Notes: generated from the letters alone by a model not told the origin. DNA of 64,000 nt from Aliidongia sp035943795 (GCF_035943795.1 NZ_DASZBY010000066.1:71205-135204), one strand, 5' to 3'. Counted from the first letter of the stretch, positions 52,828-64,000 are shown. Program-made: numbers and translations.

Positions 52828-52963
52828 CCGGACTCCATGCCGCGTCGACACGACATTATTTTATCGATCTTGGCGGCTTCCAGGAGATAGGCGTTTCACG
52901 CCCGCACGACAAACGACGCTTTGTGCGGGTTCACATTATATTTTGTCATGATAAGATCGAGCG

Positions 52964-53890
52964 ATGACGGTCCATTTGCCCTCGCTCAACGGCCTGCGCG
53001 CGTTCGAGGCCTCGGCCCGGCTGCTGAGCTTCACGCTGGCCGCGGCGGAGCTGAACGTGACCCAGGCCGCGATCAGCCACCAGATCAAGCGGCTCGAGGA
53101 GCAGCTGAACGTCCAGCTCTTCGTCCGGCAGAACCGGGCGCTGCTGCTCACCCGTGCCGCGCAGGAGTATCTGCCGGCGGTGCGCGCCGCCTTCGAGGAC
53201 CTGCGTCGCGCGACCCAGCGGCTGGTCCAGCCGGAACGCCAGCGGGTATTGACGGTCTCGACCATCCCCTCGCTCGCCGCCAAGTGGCTGGTGCCGAGGC
53301 TGATCAATTTCCAGGAGGCGTATCCCGATATCGAGGTGCGCATCAGCACGACCATGCGTTCGGTCGATTTTCGCAGCGAGGGCATCGACCTGGGCATCCG
53401 CTACGGCACGGGCGACTGGCCGGGTCTGCGCGCCGATTGGCTGATGCAGGAAAGCTGGTTTCCGGTATGCAGCCCGGCGCTGATGGCCGGCAATCGGCCG
53501 TTGCGCCAGCCGTCGGACCTGGCCGACCACACCCTGATCCATGTCGAGCATTATCGCGAAGCCTGGCCGCTCTGGCTCGAGGCCGCCGGCGCGCCGGTAG
53601 CAATCGCCGAGCGGCGGGGGCTCAGTTTCGACCTGATGATGGTGGCGCTGCAGGCCGCGATCGACGGTGCCGGCGTCGCCCTCGCCGGCACCTCGTTCGT
53701 CGAGGTCGACATCGCCGCCGGCCGGTTGATCGCGCCGTTCGAGGTGACCCTGCCCCACAAGGAAGGCGGCTTCTACGTCGTGGTCCCGACCGAGACGGCG
53801 GACCAGCCGACGATCGCGCTGTTCCGCCAATGGCTGCTGGCCTCGCTCGGCCCCCGCATTGCGCCGCCCCGGGCGGCAGCGACCTCCTAA
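52964..53890 (+). CDS. LysR-type regulator (GcvA-like)
   Basis: A 308-residue LTTR. The N-terminal HTH PSLNGLRAFEASARLLSFTLAAAELNVTQAAISHQIKRLEEQL is that of GcvA-like regulators. The effector domain starts LTVSTIPSLAAKWLVPRL. No divergent target gene is clear. It converges with another LysR gene (2 bp between). A TTCACA...TAAGAT promoter-like pair lies before it. Confidence 0.9.
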   Translation: MTVHLPSLNGLRAFEASARLLSFTLAAAELNVTQAAISHQIKRLEEQLNVQLFVRQNRALLLTRAAQEYLPAVRAAFEDLRRATQRLVQPERQRVLTVSTIPSLAAKWLVPRLINFQEAYPDIEVRISTTMRSVDFRSEGIDLGIRYGTGDWPGLRADWLMQESWFPVCSPALMAGNRPLRQPSDLADHTLIHVEHYREAWPLWLEAAGAPVAIAERRGLSFDLMMVALQAAIDGAGVALAGTSFVEVDIAAGRLIAPFEVTLPHKEGGFYVVVPTETADQPTIALFRQWLLASLGPRIAPPRAAATS

Positions 53891-53892
53891 GA

Positions 53893-54798
53893 TCAAGGAT
53901 CGACCAGACCCGGCAGCTCCGTCACCAATGCGTCGATGGCGAGGCGGATGCGCAGGGGCAGGCGCGGGGTCTTCGGCCAGAGCGCGTGGGTTTCGATCGC
54001 GATGCCGGGTCGGTCGTCGAGCACCGGCACCAGCGCGCCGGAGCGGATGCGCGCACCGACCAGCCAGCACGGCAGCCAGACCAGCCCCATGCCGGCCGTG
54101 GCCGCGTCGGCGATCGCTTCCAGATCGTCGAGCCGGACGCGCGACTTCGGCGCCACGGTGACGTGCCGTCCATCCGTGCCGGGCACGAGCCAGGACCGGA
54201 CATGGTCGGCGCGCCAGTAGGTCACGGCGTCATGATGGGCGATATCGACGACGCTCCGCGGCACACCCCTGGCGGCGAGATAGGCGGGCGCAGCGCAGAC
54301 GACCATGCGCTGGACCGCCAACCCGCGGGTGACCAGCTCGCCGGCGTCGCGCAAGGATCCGTTGCGGACTGCCAGGTCATAGCCATCCTCGATCAGGTCG
54401 ACCGGGCGGTCGCTGAAGTTGAGGTCGAGCGTCAGCTTCGGATGCCGCCGGGCCAGGTCCAGCAGGATCGGCGCGACGCAATACCGGCCGAACAGCACCG
54501 GCACCGACACGCGGAGCCGGCCGGCCACTTCGCGCCGGCCCGATTCCAGCACCGCCTCGCCGGCACGCAGTTCCTCGAGCGCCTTCAGGCAGCGTTCGTG
54601 ATAGGCATGCCCCTCCTCGGTCAGGCTCTGGGTCCGGGTGGTGCGATGAAACAGTCGCACGCCGAGCCGCGCTTCCAGGCGAGCTATGGTCTTGCCGATC
54701 GCCGAGCGCGAGAGCGCCAACCGCGCCGCCGCCCCGGCGAAGCTGCCGGCCTCGACCGCCTCCACGAACACCGCGACACCATCCAGCCGATCCCGCAT
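53893..54798 (-). CDS. LysR-type regulator divergent from the MDR reductase
   Basis: A 301-residue LTTR of the large group that starts DGVAVFVEAVEAGSFAGAAARLALSRSAIGKTIARLEARLGVRLFHR, and ends with a C-terminal effector domain. Transcribed divergently from the MDR reductase gene (start 54919), 120 bp away, which it probably controls. Such pairs are common for oxidoreductases. Confidence 0.9.
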   Translation of the reverse strand: MRDRLDGVAVFVEAVEAGSFAGAAARLALSRSAIGKTIARLEARLGVRLFHRTTRTQSLTEEGHAYHERCLKALEELRAGEAVLESGRREVAGRLRVSVPVLFGRYCVAPILLDLARRHPKLTLDLNFSDRPVDLIEDGYDLAVRNGSLRDAGELVTRGLAVQRMVVCAAPAYLAARGVPRSVVDIAHHDAVTYWRADHVRSWLVPGTDGRHVTVAPKSRVRLDDLEAIADAATAGMGLVWLPCWLVGARIRSGALVPVLDDRPGIAIETHALWPKTPRLPLRIRLAIDALVTELPGLVDP

Positions 54799-54918
54799 CT
54801 TTCCTCCTCGGACGTTCGATTGTAGCGCTTGAGGCGACGATTGGCGGATTTAATATCGCCACTGGGTCCAACCGCGCACCGTTACGCTTCGTCATCACTC
54901 AATGGCGAGGACGAGGCG

Positions 54919-55944
54919 ATGGGCGAGACGATGCGGCGATGGACGCTGAAGACGATCGGACGGGGATCCCTGGCGCCGGAAAAGGTATCGATCCCCGAGC
55001 CGGGTCCGGGCGAACTGCTGGTCAAGGTGTCCGCGGTGTCGCTCAACTACCGCGACAGGCTGGTGATGGAGAGCGGCATGGGATTGCCGCTGGCGTTCCC
55101 GTTCGTCCCCGCCTCCGACATGGCCGGATCCGTCGTAGCGGCGGGGGCGGGCGCCACGCGTTTCGCGCCCGGCCAGCGGGTAATCTCGTTCTTCTCGCCC
55201 GGCTGGATCGAGGGCAAGCCTGCCGGTTCCGCCCGCGTGCCGCCCAGCCGGACGTTGGGCGGTGCCTATCCGGGCGTGCTGGCCGACTACGTGGTGTTCC
55301 CCGAGGATTGGTTCGTGGCGGCGCCGACCAGCCTCGACGATGCGGAGGCCAGCACCCTGCCGATCGCGGGCCTGACCGCCTGGTTCGCGCTGATCGAGCG
55401 CGGGCACCTGCGCGCCGGCGAGACCGTGCTGGTCCAGGGCACCGGCGGGGTGGCGCTGTTCGGCCTGCAGATCGCCAAGGCCCATGGCGCCGAAGTGATC
55501 GTGACCTCGGGCAGCGACGAAAAGCTGGCCCGCGCCAGTGCCCTCGGCGCCGATCACGGCATCAATCGCCGATCGGAAGATTGGGTCGATGCGCTTTACC
55601 GCCTGACGGGCGACCGCGGGGCCGACCATGTGCTGGAGATCGTCGGCGGCGCCCATCTGGCCCAGGCGTTGCGGGCGGTGGCGGTCCATGGCCGTATCTC
55701 GCTGATCGGCGTGCTGGAGGGCTTCGACATCTCCGGCCCGGCGGGCCAACTGCTGCTGAAATCGGCCGTGATCCAGGGCATCGGGGTCGGTCATCGCCGG
55801 TCGCTGGAGGATCTGGTCCGGGCGGTCGACCATCTGGGACTGCGCCCGGTGATCGACCGCATCTATCGGTTCGATGAGGTTCCGGCCGCGTTCGAGCACC
55901 TCGACCGCGGCCCGTTCGGCAAGGTCGTCGTGACCCTGGATTGA
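54919..55944 (+). CDS. Zinc-independent MDR NAD(P)H-dependent alcohol/quinone oxidoreductase
   Basis: A 341-residue MDR-superfamily protein. The GroES-like domain starts RWTLKTIGRGSLAP. The Rossmann motif is VLVQGTGGVALFGLQIAKAHGAEV. The structural zinc cysteines and the catalytic-zinc cysteine of classic alcohol dehydrogenases are absent, so it is a zinc-free reductase. Start at ATG 54919 with a GAGG site 8 bp before. Divergent from the LysR gene. Confidence 0.9.
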   Translation: MGETMRRWTLKTIGRGSLAPEKVSIPEPGPGELLVKVSAVSLNYRDRLVMESGMGLPLAFPFVPASDMAGSVVAAGAGATRFAPGQRVISFFSPGWIEGKPAGSARVPPSRTLGGAYPGVLADYVVFPEDWFVAAPTSLDDAEASTLPIAGLTAWFALIERGHLRAGETVLVQGTGGVALFGLQIAKAHGAEVIVTSGSDEKLARASALGADHGINRRSEDWVDALYRLTGDRGADHVLEIVGGAHLAQALRAVAVHGRISLIGVLEGFDISGPAGQLLLKSAVIQGIGVGHRRSLEDLVRAVDHLGLRPVIDRIYRFDEVPAAFEHLDRGPFGKVVVTLD

Positions 55945-55948
55945 TCGG

Positions 55949-56380
55949 TTACGACCGGCCCTCCCGACTCCCCTTGCGCCCCACGCGCGCCAGGAACTTC
56001 TCGCCGTCGACAATGGCCCGTTCGTGGAATCCGCTGCCGATGATTTCCACCTCGTCGCGGCATTCGATCCGGAAGCGCAGGCGCCGACCTTCGATCGCGA
56101 TCAGCTCGACCTCGGCCGTGATCGTCATCCCGACGGGCGTGGCGGCGCTATGGCTGACGTCGACATGGGTGCCCAGCGTGTGCTGATGATCGGGGATATG
56201 GGGGCGCAGGGCTTCGATGCAGGCCCATTCCATGAAGCCGACCAGGAAGGCGGTGGCGAGGACGGGCGGCATGCCGCCGAAGCTGGCGAAAACACCGGCG
56301 AAAGCCGGAACGGTCATCGCCTCGCTGACCATGATCGCCTGCGTATGCCGCAGTCCCGGCCGCAGCTGGTCCGAGGTCAT
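55949..56380 (-). CDS. Hotdog-fold thioesterase (FlK-like)
   Basis: A 143-residue single hotdog domain. MTVPAFAGVFASFGGMPPVLATAFLVGFMEWACIEALRP and HTLGTHVDVSHSAATPVGMTITAEVEL match the fluoroacetyl-CoA-thioesterase-like group, in which a Thr/Glu/His triad acts (Thr and His in GTHVDVSHS, Glu in EWACIEALRP). Probable acyl-CoA hydrolase. Start at ATG 56380. Stop is 5 bp past the convergent MDR gene. Confidence 0.85.
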   Translation of the reverse strand: MTSDQLRPGLRHTQAIMVSEAMTVPAFAGVFASFGGMPPVLATAFLVGFMEWACIEALRPHIPDHQHTLGTHVDVSHSAATPVGMTITAEVELIAIEGRRLRFRIECRDEVEIIGSGFHERAIVDGEKFLARVGRKGSREGRS

Positions 56381-56511
56381 GTCGAATCCTCCCGAGTTCT
56401 CGACTGCGCCGAGGCTTCGCCAAACGGGGGAGCCCGTCAATCCGGAAATCCGCAATCGCAGCCGCTCATGTTCGCGAAAGGACGGCATCCTACGGCTTCC
56501 CGGCCGGCGAA

Positions 56512-56557
56512 GATCATATTTCGTGACTTTGCCAATCAACGAAATATAGATATGATC
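56512..56557. promoter_or_regulatory. Nested palindrome between the thioesterase and YbaK genes
   Basis: ATATTTCGT (56516-56524) and ACGAAATAT (56539-56547) are perfect 9-bp arms 14 bp apart. An outer pair, GATCATA (56512-56518) and TATGATC (56551-56557), is also perfect. It lies 32 bp before the YbaK gene start, in an AT-rich stretch unlike its GC-rich surroundings. A regulator binding site or promoter palindrome is likely; the regulator is unknown. Confidence 0.5.
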
Positions 56558-56588
56558 GCCGAAGAACGAGGAAAGCCGAGAAATCCCG

Positions 56589-57074
56589 ATGACCGAGACC
56601 TTCGAAAAGCTCGTCGCACTGCTCGACCACAACAATGCCCGCTACCGGGTGCTCGATCATGCTCCGGAAGGGCAGACCGACAAGGTCAGCGCGCTGCGCG
56701 GGCATTCCACGGCCGCCGCCGCGAAATGCATCATCCTGATCGTGAAGCTGGGCAAGAAGACCACCCTCTTCGTGCTGGCCGTCGTGCCGGGCAACGCCCG
56801 CGTCGATGTCGGGCGGATCCGGGCGATCATGGGCGCGACCTACGTGGGCTTCGCCGCGACCGAGGTCGCCGAGCGGCTCGCCGGCAGCGCGGCCGGAACC
56901 GTGCTGCCCTTCGCGTTTCACCCGGACCTGGTCCTGATCGCCGATCCGGCACTGCAGGCTCACGACGAGATCTTCTTCAATGCCGCGCGGCTCGATCGGT
57001 CGATCGCGATCCGGACGGAAGATTACCTGGCGCTGGCGAAGCCCCGCCTGGAAGCGATCGCCGCGCCGGTCTGA
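56589..57074 (+). CDS. YbaK/EbsC-type aminoacyl-tRNA deacylase
   Basis: A 161-residue protein of the prolyl-tRNA editing domain family. HAPEGQTDKVSALRGHS is followed by AAAAKCIILIVKLGKKTTLFVLAVVPGNARVD, with the conserved Lys (AKCI). The C-terminal HDEIFFNAARLDRSIAIRTEDYLAL is the closing segment. Such free-standing domains hydrolyse mischarged tRNA such as Cys-tRNA-Pro. Start at ATG 56589, with an AT-rich palindrome 32 bp upstream. Confidence 0.88.
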   Translation: MTETFEKLVALLDHNNARYRVLDHAPEGQTDKVSALRGHSTAAAAKCIILIVKLGKKTTLFVLAVVPGNARVDVGRIRAIMGATYVGFAATEVAERLAGSAAGTVLPFAFHPDLVLIADPALQAHDEIFFNAARLDRSIAIRTEDYLALAKPRLEAIAAPV

Positions 57075-57076
57075 CG

Positions 57077-57487
57077 CTACAGAAGGTCGCGCAGCATGGC
57101 CACCAGCGGCTTGTCGGCCGGCGGCATTTCGTAGTCGCCGAGCCGGGCCGGGCGGGCCCAGGTCAGTTCCTGGCCTTCCTGCGCCGTGATCGTGCCGGTC
57201 CAGCGGCGGCAGACGTAGAGCGGCATCAGCAGGTGGAACTTCTCGTAGGCGTGGCTGGCGAAGGTGAAGGGGGCGAGGCAGCTTTCCCTGGTGTCGATGC
57301 CCAGCTCTTCCTTCAGCTCCCGGATCAGCGCCGCCTCCGGCGTCTCGCCCGGCTCGACCTTGCCGCCGGGGAACTCCCACAGGCCGGCCATGGTCTTGCC
57401 GGGCGGGCGGCGGGCGAGCAGCACCCGCCCGTCCGTATCGACCAGCGCCACGGCGGAGACCAGGATGATGGGTAACGCCGTACTCAA
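57077..57487 (-). CDS. mutT: MutT-type 8-oxo-dGTP diphosphatase (Nudix)
   Basis: A 136-residue Nudix hydrolase. The box GGKVEPGETPEAALIREL plus KEELGI is complete (Gx5Ex7REUXEExGU). It hydrolyses 8-oxo-dGTP to prevent mutation. The start is TTG 57487; TTGA overlaps the argJ stop, so translation is coupled. Convergent with the YbaK gene (2 bp between). The argJ-mutT pair is common in alphaproteobacteria. Confidence 0.9.
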   Translation of the reverse strand: MSTALPIILVSAVALVDTDGRVLLARRPPGKTMAGLWEFPGGKVEPGETPEAALIRELKEELGIDTRESCLAPFTFASHAYEKFHLLMPLYVCRRWTGTITAQEGQELTWARPARLGDYEMPPADKPLVAMLRDLL

Positions 57488-58716
57488 GAGCGATAGCTGC
57501 CGTTGATGTCGATGTAGCGGTGGGTGAGGTCGCAGGTCCAGACCGTGGCCTTGCCCTTGCCGAGCCCGATGTCGACCTCGATCAGGATCTCGCGGCCGGC
57601 CATGTGCCGGGATACCGGCGCCTCGTCATACCCCGGCACCGGGCCGCCCTCGGTCGCGATCATGATGCCGCCGACCGAGATCGACAGCGTGTCGCGATCG
57701 ACCTTCTCACCGGATTTGCCGACCGCCATGACGATGCGGCCCCAATTGGCGTCGCCGGCCGCAAGCGCCGTCTTGACCAGCGGCGAATTGCCGATGGCGA
57801 GGCCGATGCGCTGGGCCGCCTTCTTGCCGGTGGCGCCGGTGACGCGGATCTCGACGAACTTCTCCGCACCCTCGCCGTCGCGCACGATCTGCTGGGCGAG
57901 GTCGATCAGCAGGGCTTCCAGCTTGCGCTTGAAATCCTTCAGCTTCGGGTCGCTCGCCTTGTGGATCTTGTGATGGTCGGCCTTGCCGGTCGCGACCAGT
58001 AGCACCGTGTCGGAGGTCGAGGTGTCGCCATCGACCGTGGTGGCGTTGAACGACTTGTTCGTGCCGCCGGACAGCAGCTCCTGCAGCACGTCGGCCGGCA
58101 GCTTGGCGTCGGTGAAGACATAGCCCAGCATGGTCGCCATATCCGGGGCGATCATGCCCGATCCCTTGACGAAACCATTGATGGTGACCGGCACGCCATC
58201 GATGAGCGCGGTCGCGGTCGCCCCCTTGGCGAAGGTGTCGGTCGTCATGATCGCGGCGGCGGCCTCGGACCAGCGATCCTCGGCGACCTCGGCGATCAGG
58301 CCCGGCAGGGCGTTGATGATCTTCTCGCCCGGCGGCACCTCGCCGATGACACCCGTCGACGAGATGTAGACCTCCTCGACCTTGCAGCCGGCGGCCTTGG
58401 CCGCGGCCTCGGCGGTCTGCTCGACGATCTTGCGGCCGGCCTTGCCGGTGAAGACGTTGGAATTGCCCGAATTGACCACGATGACCCGCGCCTTGCCGTG
58501 GGGCAGCACCTCGCGGCACCACACGACCGGGGCGCCCGGCGTCTTCGACCGGGTGAACACGCCGGCGATGGTCGAGCCCGGATCCAGCAGCGCCACCATC
58601 AGGTCCGGTCGCCCCTTGTAGCGGATGCCGCAATTGCCGGCGGCAAGCCGGACGCCCGCGATCGGCGTCAGGGTCGGGAATGCGGCGGGCGCCAGCGGCG
58701 AAACGGCGATCGACAT
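57484..58716 (-). CDS. argJ: Bifunctional ornithine acetyltransferase / N-acetylglutamate synthase
   Basis: A 410-residue enzyme of the arginine pathway. The autocatalytic cleavage site is Ala194-Thr195 in APDMATMLGYVFTDA, giving alpha and beta chains. Signature segments FTRSKTPGAPVVWCREVL, VNSGNSNVFTGKAG and NANWGRIVMAVGKSG-like are present. Start at ATG 58716 with AAGGA at eleven bases; ATG 58728 is the alternative. It transfers acetyl from acetylornithine to glutamate. mutT follows. Confidence 0.94.
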   Translation of the reverse strand: MSIAVSPLAPAAFPTLTPIAGVRLAAGNCGIRYKGRPDLMVALLDPGSTIAGVFTRSKTPGAPVVWCREVLPHGKARVIVVNSGNSNVFTGKAGRKIVEQTAEAAAKAAGCKVEEVYISSTGVIGEVPPGEKIINALPGLIAEVAEDRWSEAAAAIMTTDTFAKGATATALIDGVPVTINGFVKGSGMIAPDMATMLGYVFTDAKLPADVLQELLSGGTNKSFNATTVDGDTSTSDTVLLVATGKADHHKIHKASDPKLKDFKRKLEALLIDLAQQIVRDGEGAEKFVEIRVTGATGKKAAQRIGLAIGNSPLVKTALAAGDANWGRIVMAVGKSGEKVDRDTLSISVGGIMIATEGGPVPGYDEAPVSRHMAGREILIEVDIGLGKGKATVWTCDLTHRYIDINGSYRS

Positions 58717-58854
58717 GGGGCGGGACATCCTTCGTTCGGGGAGGCTCGAAACGAAACGGGGTGCGACCGGACCAGACCAGCGCACCCCGCGTCTTACCCG
58801 ATCCGCACGCCGGTTGGATAGGCCCGGCGGCAGGATCGTTCGTGACGTTTCGAC

Positions 58855-59787
58855 TTACTTCTTGGCCGGGGCGGCAGCCTTGGCCGGAGCGGCGGCGGCC
58901 GGCGGCGTCTTCAGCTGGGCGCTGAACGGCGTGCCATCGAGATTGAACTCCTCGACCTTGGCCTTGCCGCGGAGCTCGGCGATCTTGGTGTCGATGGTAT
59001 CGCGCTGGGCCTCGCTCTCCAGCTTTTCCTTGGAATCGTCGAAGGACGGCGGGGCGGCAGGGCGGCGATCGACGATCTTGATGACGTGCCAGCCGAACTG
59101 GGTCTTCACCGGGGTCTTGGTGTAGGCGCCCTTCTTCAGCGCGAAGGCGGCCTCGCCGAATTCCGGCGGCATGGCGTCCTTGGTGAAATAGCCGAGGTCG
59201 CCGCCGTTGGAATCCTTGTTCGGGTTCTTTTCGTTGGCGAGCTTGGCGAAATCGGCACCCTTGTCGAGCTGGACGATGACCGCCTTGGCGTCGGCCTCTT
59301 CCTTCAGCAGGATCTGGTAGCCGTGGATCTCTTCCTGGGCCGGCACGTCCTTGATGCTCTTCTGATATCGGGCCTTCAGGGCATCGTCGCTGGTCGCCTT
59401 GGCCAGTATCCGGTCGATGTAGACCTGCTCGACCACCCGCTCCTGCAGCTTGGCGAGCTTGTCCTTCACTTCCGGATCATTGTCGAGCTTGGCGTCCTTG
59501 GCGGCGCCAATCAGCAGGTCGTTGTTGACGACCTGCTCCAGCAGCTGCGGATAGATCGCCTCGAGCGGAACCTGCTGGTACTGCGGCGGCAGTTGCTTCT
59601 GGGCGGCGAGCAGGTCCGACTTATGGACCTCGGTGCCGTTGATCTTGGCGACGACCGGGTCGTCGGTGGCGCTGGGCGCCAGCTGCAGCTGGGGCGCGTC
59701 GGCCGCGTGGGCGGCGAGCGGCGCCGCAAGGGCCAGCGCAAGCACCAACGACCGCAACGGGCGGGACGACGACAGGTTCAGGGACAT
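58855..59787 (-). CDS. Parvulin-type peptidyl-prolyl isomerase (SurA/PrsA-like)
   Basis: A 310-residue exported protein. A signal peptide (PLRSLVLALALAAPLAAHA, about 10-28) is followed by an N-terminal chaperone helix region with a SurA_N-like start. A PpiC domain (about 150-250, EIHGYQILLKEEADA to TPVKTQFGWHVIKIVD) comes next. The C-terminus is Ala/Pro/Lys-rich. It assists folding of outer-membrane or periplasmic proteins. Start at ATG 59787. Divergent from secA by 287 bp. Confidence 0.9.
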   Translation of the reverse strand: MSLNLSSSRPLRSLVLALALAAPLAAHAADAPQLQLAPSATDDPVVAKINGTEVHKSDLLAAQKQLPPQYQQVPLEAIYPQLLEQVVNNDLLIGAAKDAKLDNDPEVKDKLAKLQERVVEQVYIDRILAKATSDDALKARYQKSIKDVPAQEEIHGYQILLKEEADAKAVIVQLDKGADFAKLANEKNPNKDSNGGDLGYFTKDAMPPEFGEAAFALKKGAYTKTPVKTQFGWHVIKIVDRRPAAPPSFDDSKEKLESEAQRDTIDTKIAELRGKAKVEEFNLDGTPFSAQLKTPPAAAAPAKAAAPAKK

Positions 59788-59993
59788 AGCTGTTCCTTGG
59801 GGTGGGGCCGGGGTCGACGATCGGCAGCCGCATGGCCGCACGGACTCGAAAGACCGACTCATGACGATGCCGGGCCATTAATCACAAGACGCGGGCGGCC
59901 ACAAGCGCGCCGCTGTAGCAAATTATTTCACCGAACGGTGCCGGGCCGCCGCGACATGACGCTGCAACCGGGGCTGTACGCGGTCCCGCGCGA

Positions 59994-60022
59994 TTGACTT
60001 CGGCGGACGTTGTCCCTATGTC
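59994..60022 (+). promoter_or_regulatory. Candidate secA promoter
   Basis: TTGACT at 59994-59999 and TATGTC at 60017-60022 with 17 bp between them. The start point would give a leader of about 45 nt to ATG 60075. The TTG of this box also opens an in-frame extension of secA, which I reject in favour of the ATG. Confidence 0.5.
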
Positions 60023-60074
60023 ATGGCCTTCCCTGGAACCTCACGTTCCGGGACCCCCATCTTTCGAGGTTTGG

Positions 60075-62777
<2,703 letters not shown>

Positions 62778-62804
62778 ACCCGCACCGATAGATGGGCTGA
62801 CAGG

Positions 62805-62834
62805 CGGGCGGCGAGACATCTCGCCGCCCGTTTT
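62805..62834 (+). terminator. Rho-independent terminator of secA
   Basis: CGGGCGGCGAG (62805-62815) and CTCGCCGCCCG (62820-62830) are perfect 11-bp arms around ACAT, followed by TTTT (62831-62834). Located 28 bp after the secA stop. A classic terminator. Confidence 0.9.
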
Positions 62835-62960
62835 CGTTCGACGACCTGTCGTGATGAGGTGATGCCGGGTAACACCGAGGAACGCTCATGACATCGACCA
62901 CGAGCGTCGTGATCCCGACGGTCCGACAGACGCGCGAGGCTGGTTTCTAGCGCGGCCGTT

Positions 62961-64000
62961 CTACTCCTCCGCCACGAATCCGATCATCTGCCGCGCGGTG
63001 CGCAATGGGGAGCGGCCGCGCAGCGGGGCTTGCAGGAAGCGATTGGTCGCAGCCAGCACCGTCTGCGCCGCGCCGGGTGTGGCCTCGGCCAGTTCGATCG
63101 CGGCGAACAGGGTCTTGGCCAGATGGGCGGAATGGATGAAGCGCCCTTGGCTGTGGTGGACGATCCGATCGATCGCCTGATCGCGGAAGGACGGTACGTC
63201 GCGCACCTGCCAGCGCCCGGTCTCCTGGACGGGATCGACGTAGCGCCCGTTGCGTCCGATGAAGCAGGCGAGTTGCAGCAGCAGGGCCGGCCAAAGCGAC
63301 GCGTCGGCCCGAACGGCATCGAGTCCGGCGGCGGCGAAGGTCAGGGCATGGGTGAAATCGAGCCAGTCGACGTTTTCCGACAGTTTCTGGTCCGGGCTTT
63401 CGAAGAACGGTTCGTCGGCGTGGAGCATCTGCCAGGCGGCCGCCTCGACCAGCACGGCGAAGATCGCTTCCGGCCGGTGGATCGGACCCCAGGCGGCCGT
63501 GATCGCCATCGCCTGCTTCGCGCTGATCCGCCGGAGCGCCGCAGCATCAAGCGCCGGCGCATTGTCGGCCGACGCCCACCAGGCATCCAGCCGCGATCGG
63601 TAGTCCCGGAACTCGGGCAACAGATCTTCGCGCCGGGCATAGACCAGCGAGCGGACCAGGGACAGCAGCACCGGTCCGGCAACCTCCCGGCCCAGCCGAT
63701 CGATCAGGCGGAGCGCCTGTGCGACATAGATCATGGTATGGCCGAAATCGGCATAGTGCTGCAATCCCACACCGAACAGGGCGCCAGCAAAATCGTCCGG
63801 CCAGGCCGGCTGCGCCAGCGCCGCGCGCAGCAGCCCAACGGCGGCCGCCTCGTCCTCGCGCTCAATTGCGGGCAGGAAATCGGTGGCACTCCACGGCACG
63901 GCATTCGTTGCGAAACCGAACCGGTCCTCGGATCCGACGACATCGTCCGCGATATGGCCCAGGATCTCGCCGAGCGCCATCAGCCGGACGTCGGCATCGA
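62961..64000 (-). CDS. Uncharacterised histidine-containing protein (5' end beyond window)
   Basis: The frame is open from the TAG at 62961 to the right edge, so the gene is at least 346 residues and probably starts outside; ATG 63980 would give 339. I do not recognise the family. It is soluble and mostly helical. Several His-containing helices stand out: HYADFGHTMIYVAQAL, WLDFTHALTFAAAGLDAV and VHHSQGRFIHSAHLAKTL. They could be metal or heme ligands. A relation to questin-oxidase-like proteins or to the N-terminal part of larger oxidoreductases is possible but not established. It is convergent with secA. Confidence 0.7.
   Translation of the reverse strand, partial: DADVRLMALGEILGHIADDVVGSEDRFGFATNAVPWSATDFLPAIEREDEAAAVGLLRAALAQPAWPDDFAGALFGVGLQHYADFGHTMIYVAQALRLIDRLGREVAGPVLLSLVRSLVYARREDLLPEFRDYRSRLDAWWASADNAPALDAAALRRISAKQAMAITAAWGPIHRPEAIFAVLVEAAAWQMLHADEPFFESPDQKLSENVDWLDFTHALTFAAAGLDAVRADASLWPALLLQLACFIGRNGRYVDPVQETGRWQVRDVPSFRDQAIDRIVHHSQGRFIHSAHLAKTLFAAIELAEATPGAAQTVLAATNRFLQAPLRGRSPLRTARQMIGFVAEE

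Noticed and set aside
59994..60074. Longer SecA with a TTG start
   Set aside because: The TTG is part of the likely -35 box, and ATG 60075 gives the standard SecA N-terminus after a GAGG site.

Overview
The window is a high-GC chromosomal segment (about two thirds G+C by eye) from an alphaproteobacterium, most likely of the Rhodospirillales type. The evidence is the mreB-mreC-mreD-mrdA-rodA order, ilvB-ilvN-ilvC beside miaA and a divergent serB, the comF/grxC/nitrilase/DUF1178 group, and the argJ-mutT / parvulin / secA neighbourhood. I see no insertion sequence, integrase, phage gene, CRISPR array or rRNA. There is one tRNA gene, tRNA-Phe(GAA) at 34277-34352.

Positions 1-34 kb are accessory and catabolic. 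The window opens inside a D-carbamoylase gene followed by an N-acyl-D-amino-acid deacylase (2-2258), which together release free D-amino acids. A small ArsR / AHSA1-like / membrane-protein operon follows (2351-3384). A module around a MocR regulator (3499-13126) has a GMC dehydrogenase and an amine-oxidase-like flavoprotein on one side. On the other side are an enolase-superfamily dehydratase and a complete polyamine-type ABC importer. After a Dcp-type peptidase comes a four-gene flavoenzyme operon (15304-19220) resembling HcnABC, opine-oxidase or D-hydroxyproline-dehydrogenase complexes, but with two DAO-type subunits. It has its own LysR regulator and lies beside an orphan dipeptide-binding protein. 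Next are a Tat-exported purple-acid-phosphatase-like enzyme, a CGNR regulator divergent from an alpha/beta hydrolase, SDR and DMT exporter set, and a LysR-controlled operon of an RraA-like protein, an aminotransferase and a polar amino-acid ABC importer (26946-32910). A DMT transporter with an extraordinary histidine-rich tail closes the block.

From tRNA-Phe to the end the content is mostly core. It includes the cell-elongation operon, a kumamolisin-like S53 protease, branched-chain amino-acid synthesis, miaA, serB, a nitrilase/glutaredoxin/ComF group, two methyltransferases, two LysR regulators with an MDR reductase, a hotdog thioesterase, a YbaK-type deacylase, mutT-argJ, a parvulin, secA with a textbook terminator, and a cut-off histidine-rich protein.

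Points most worth a second look are: adjacent hydrolase and SDR genes that both lack a canonical catalytic residue; the flavoenzyme operon with two DAO subunits; a highly structured 438-bp region upstream of mreB; a frameshift in comF that opens its frame into grxC; the His-rich transporter tail; and several perfect palindromes in divergent intergenic regions. Functions are inferred from motifs and neighbours by reading alone; no database search was run.
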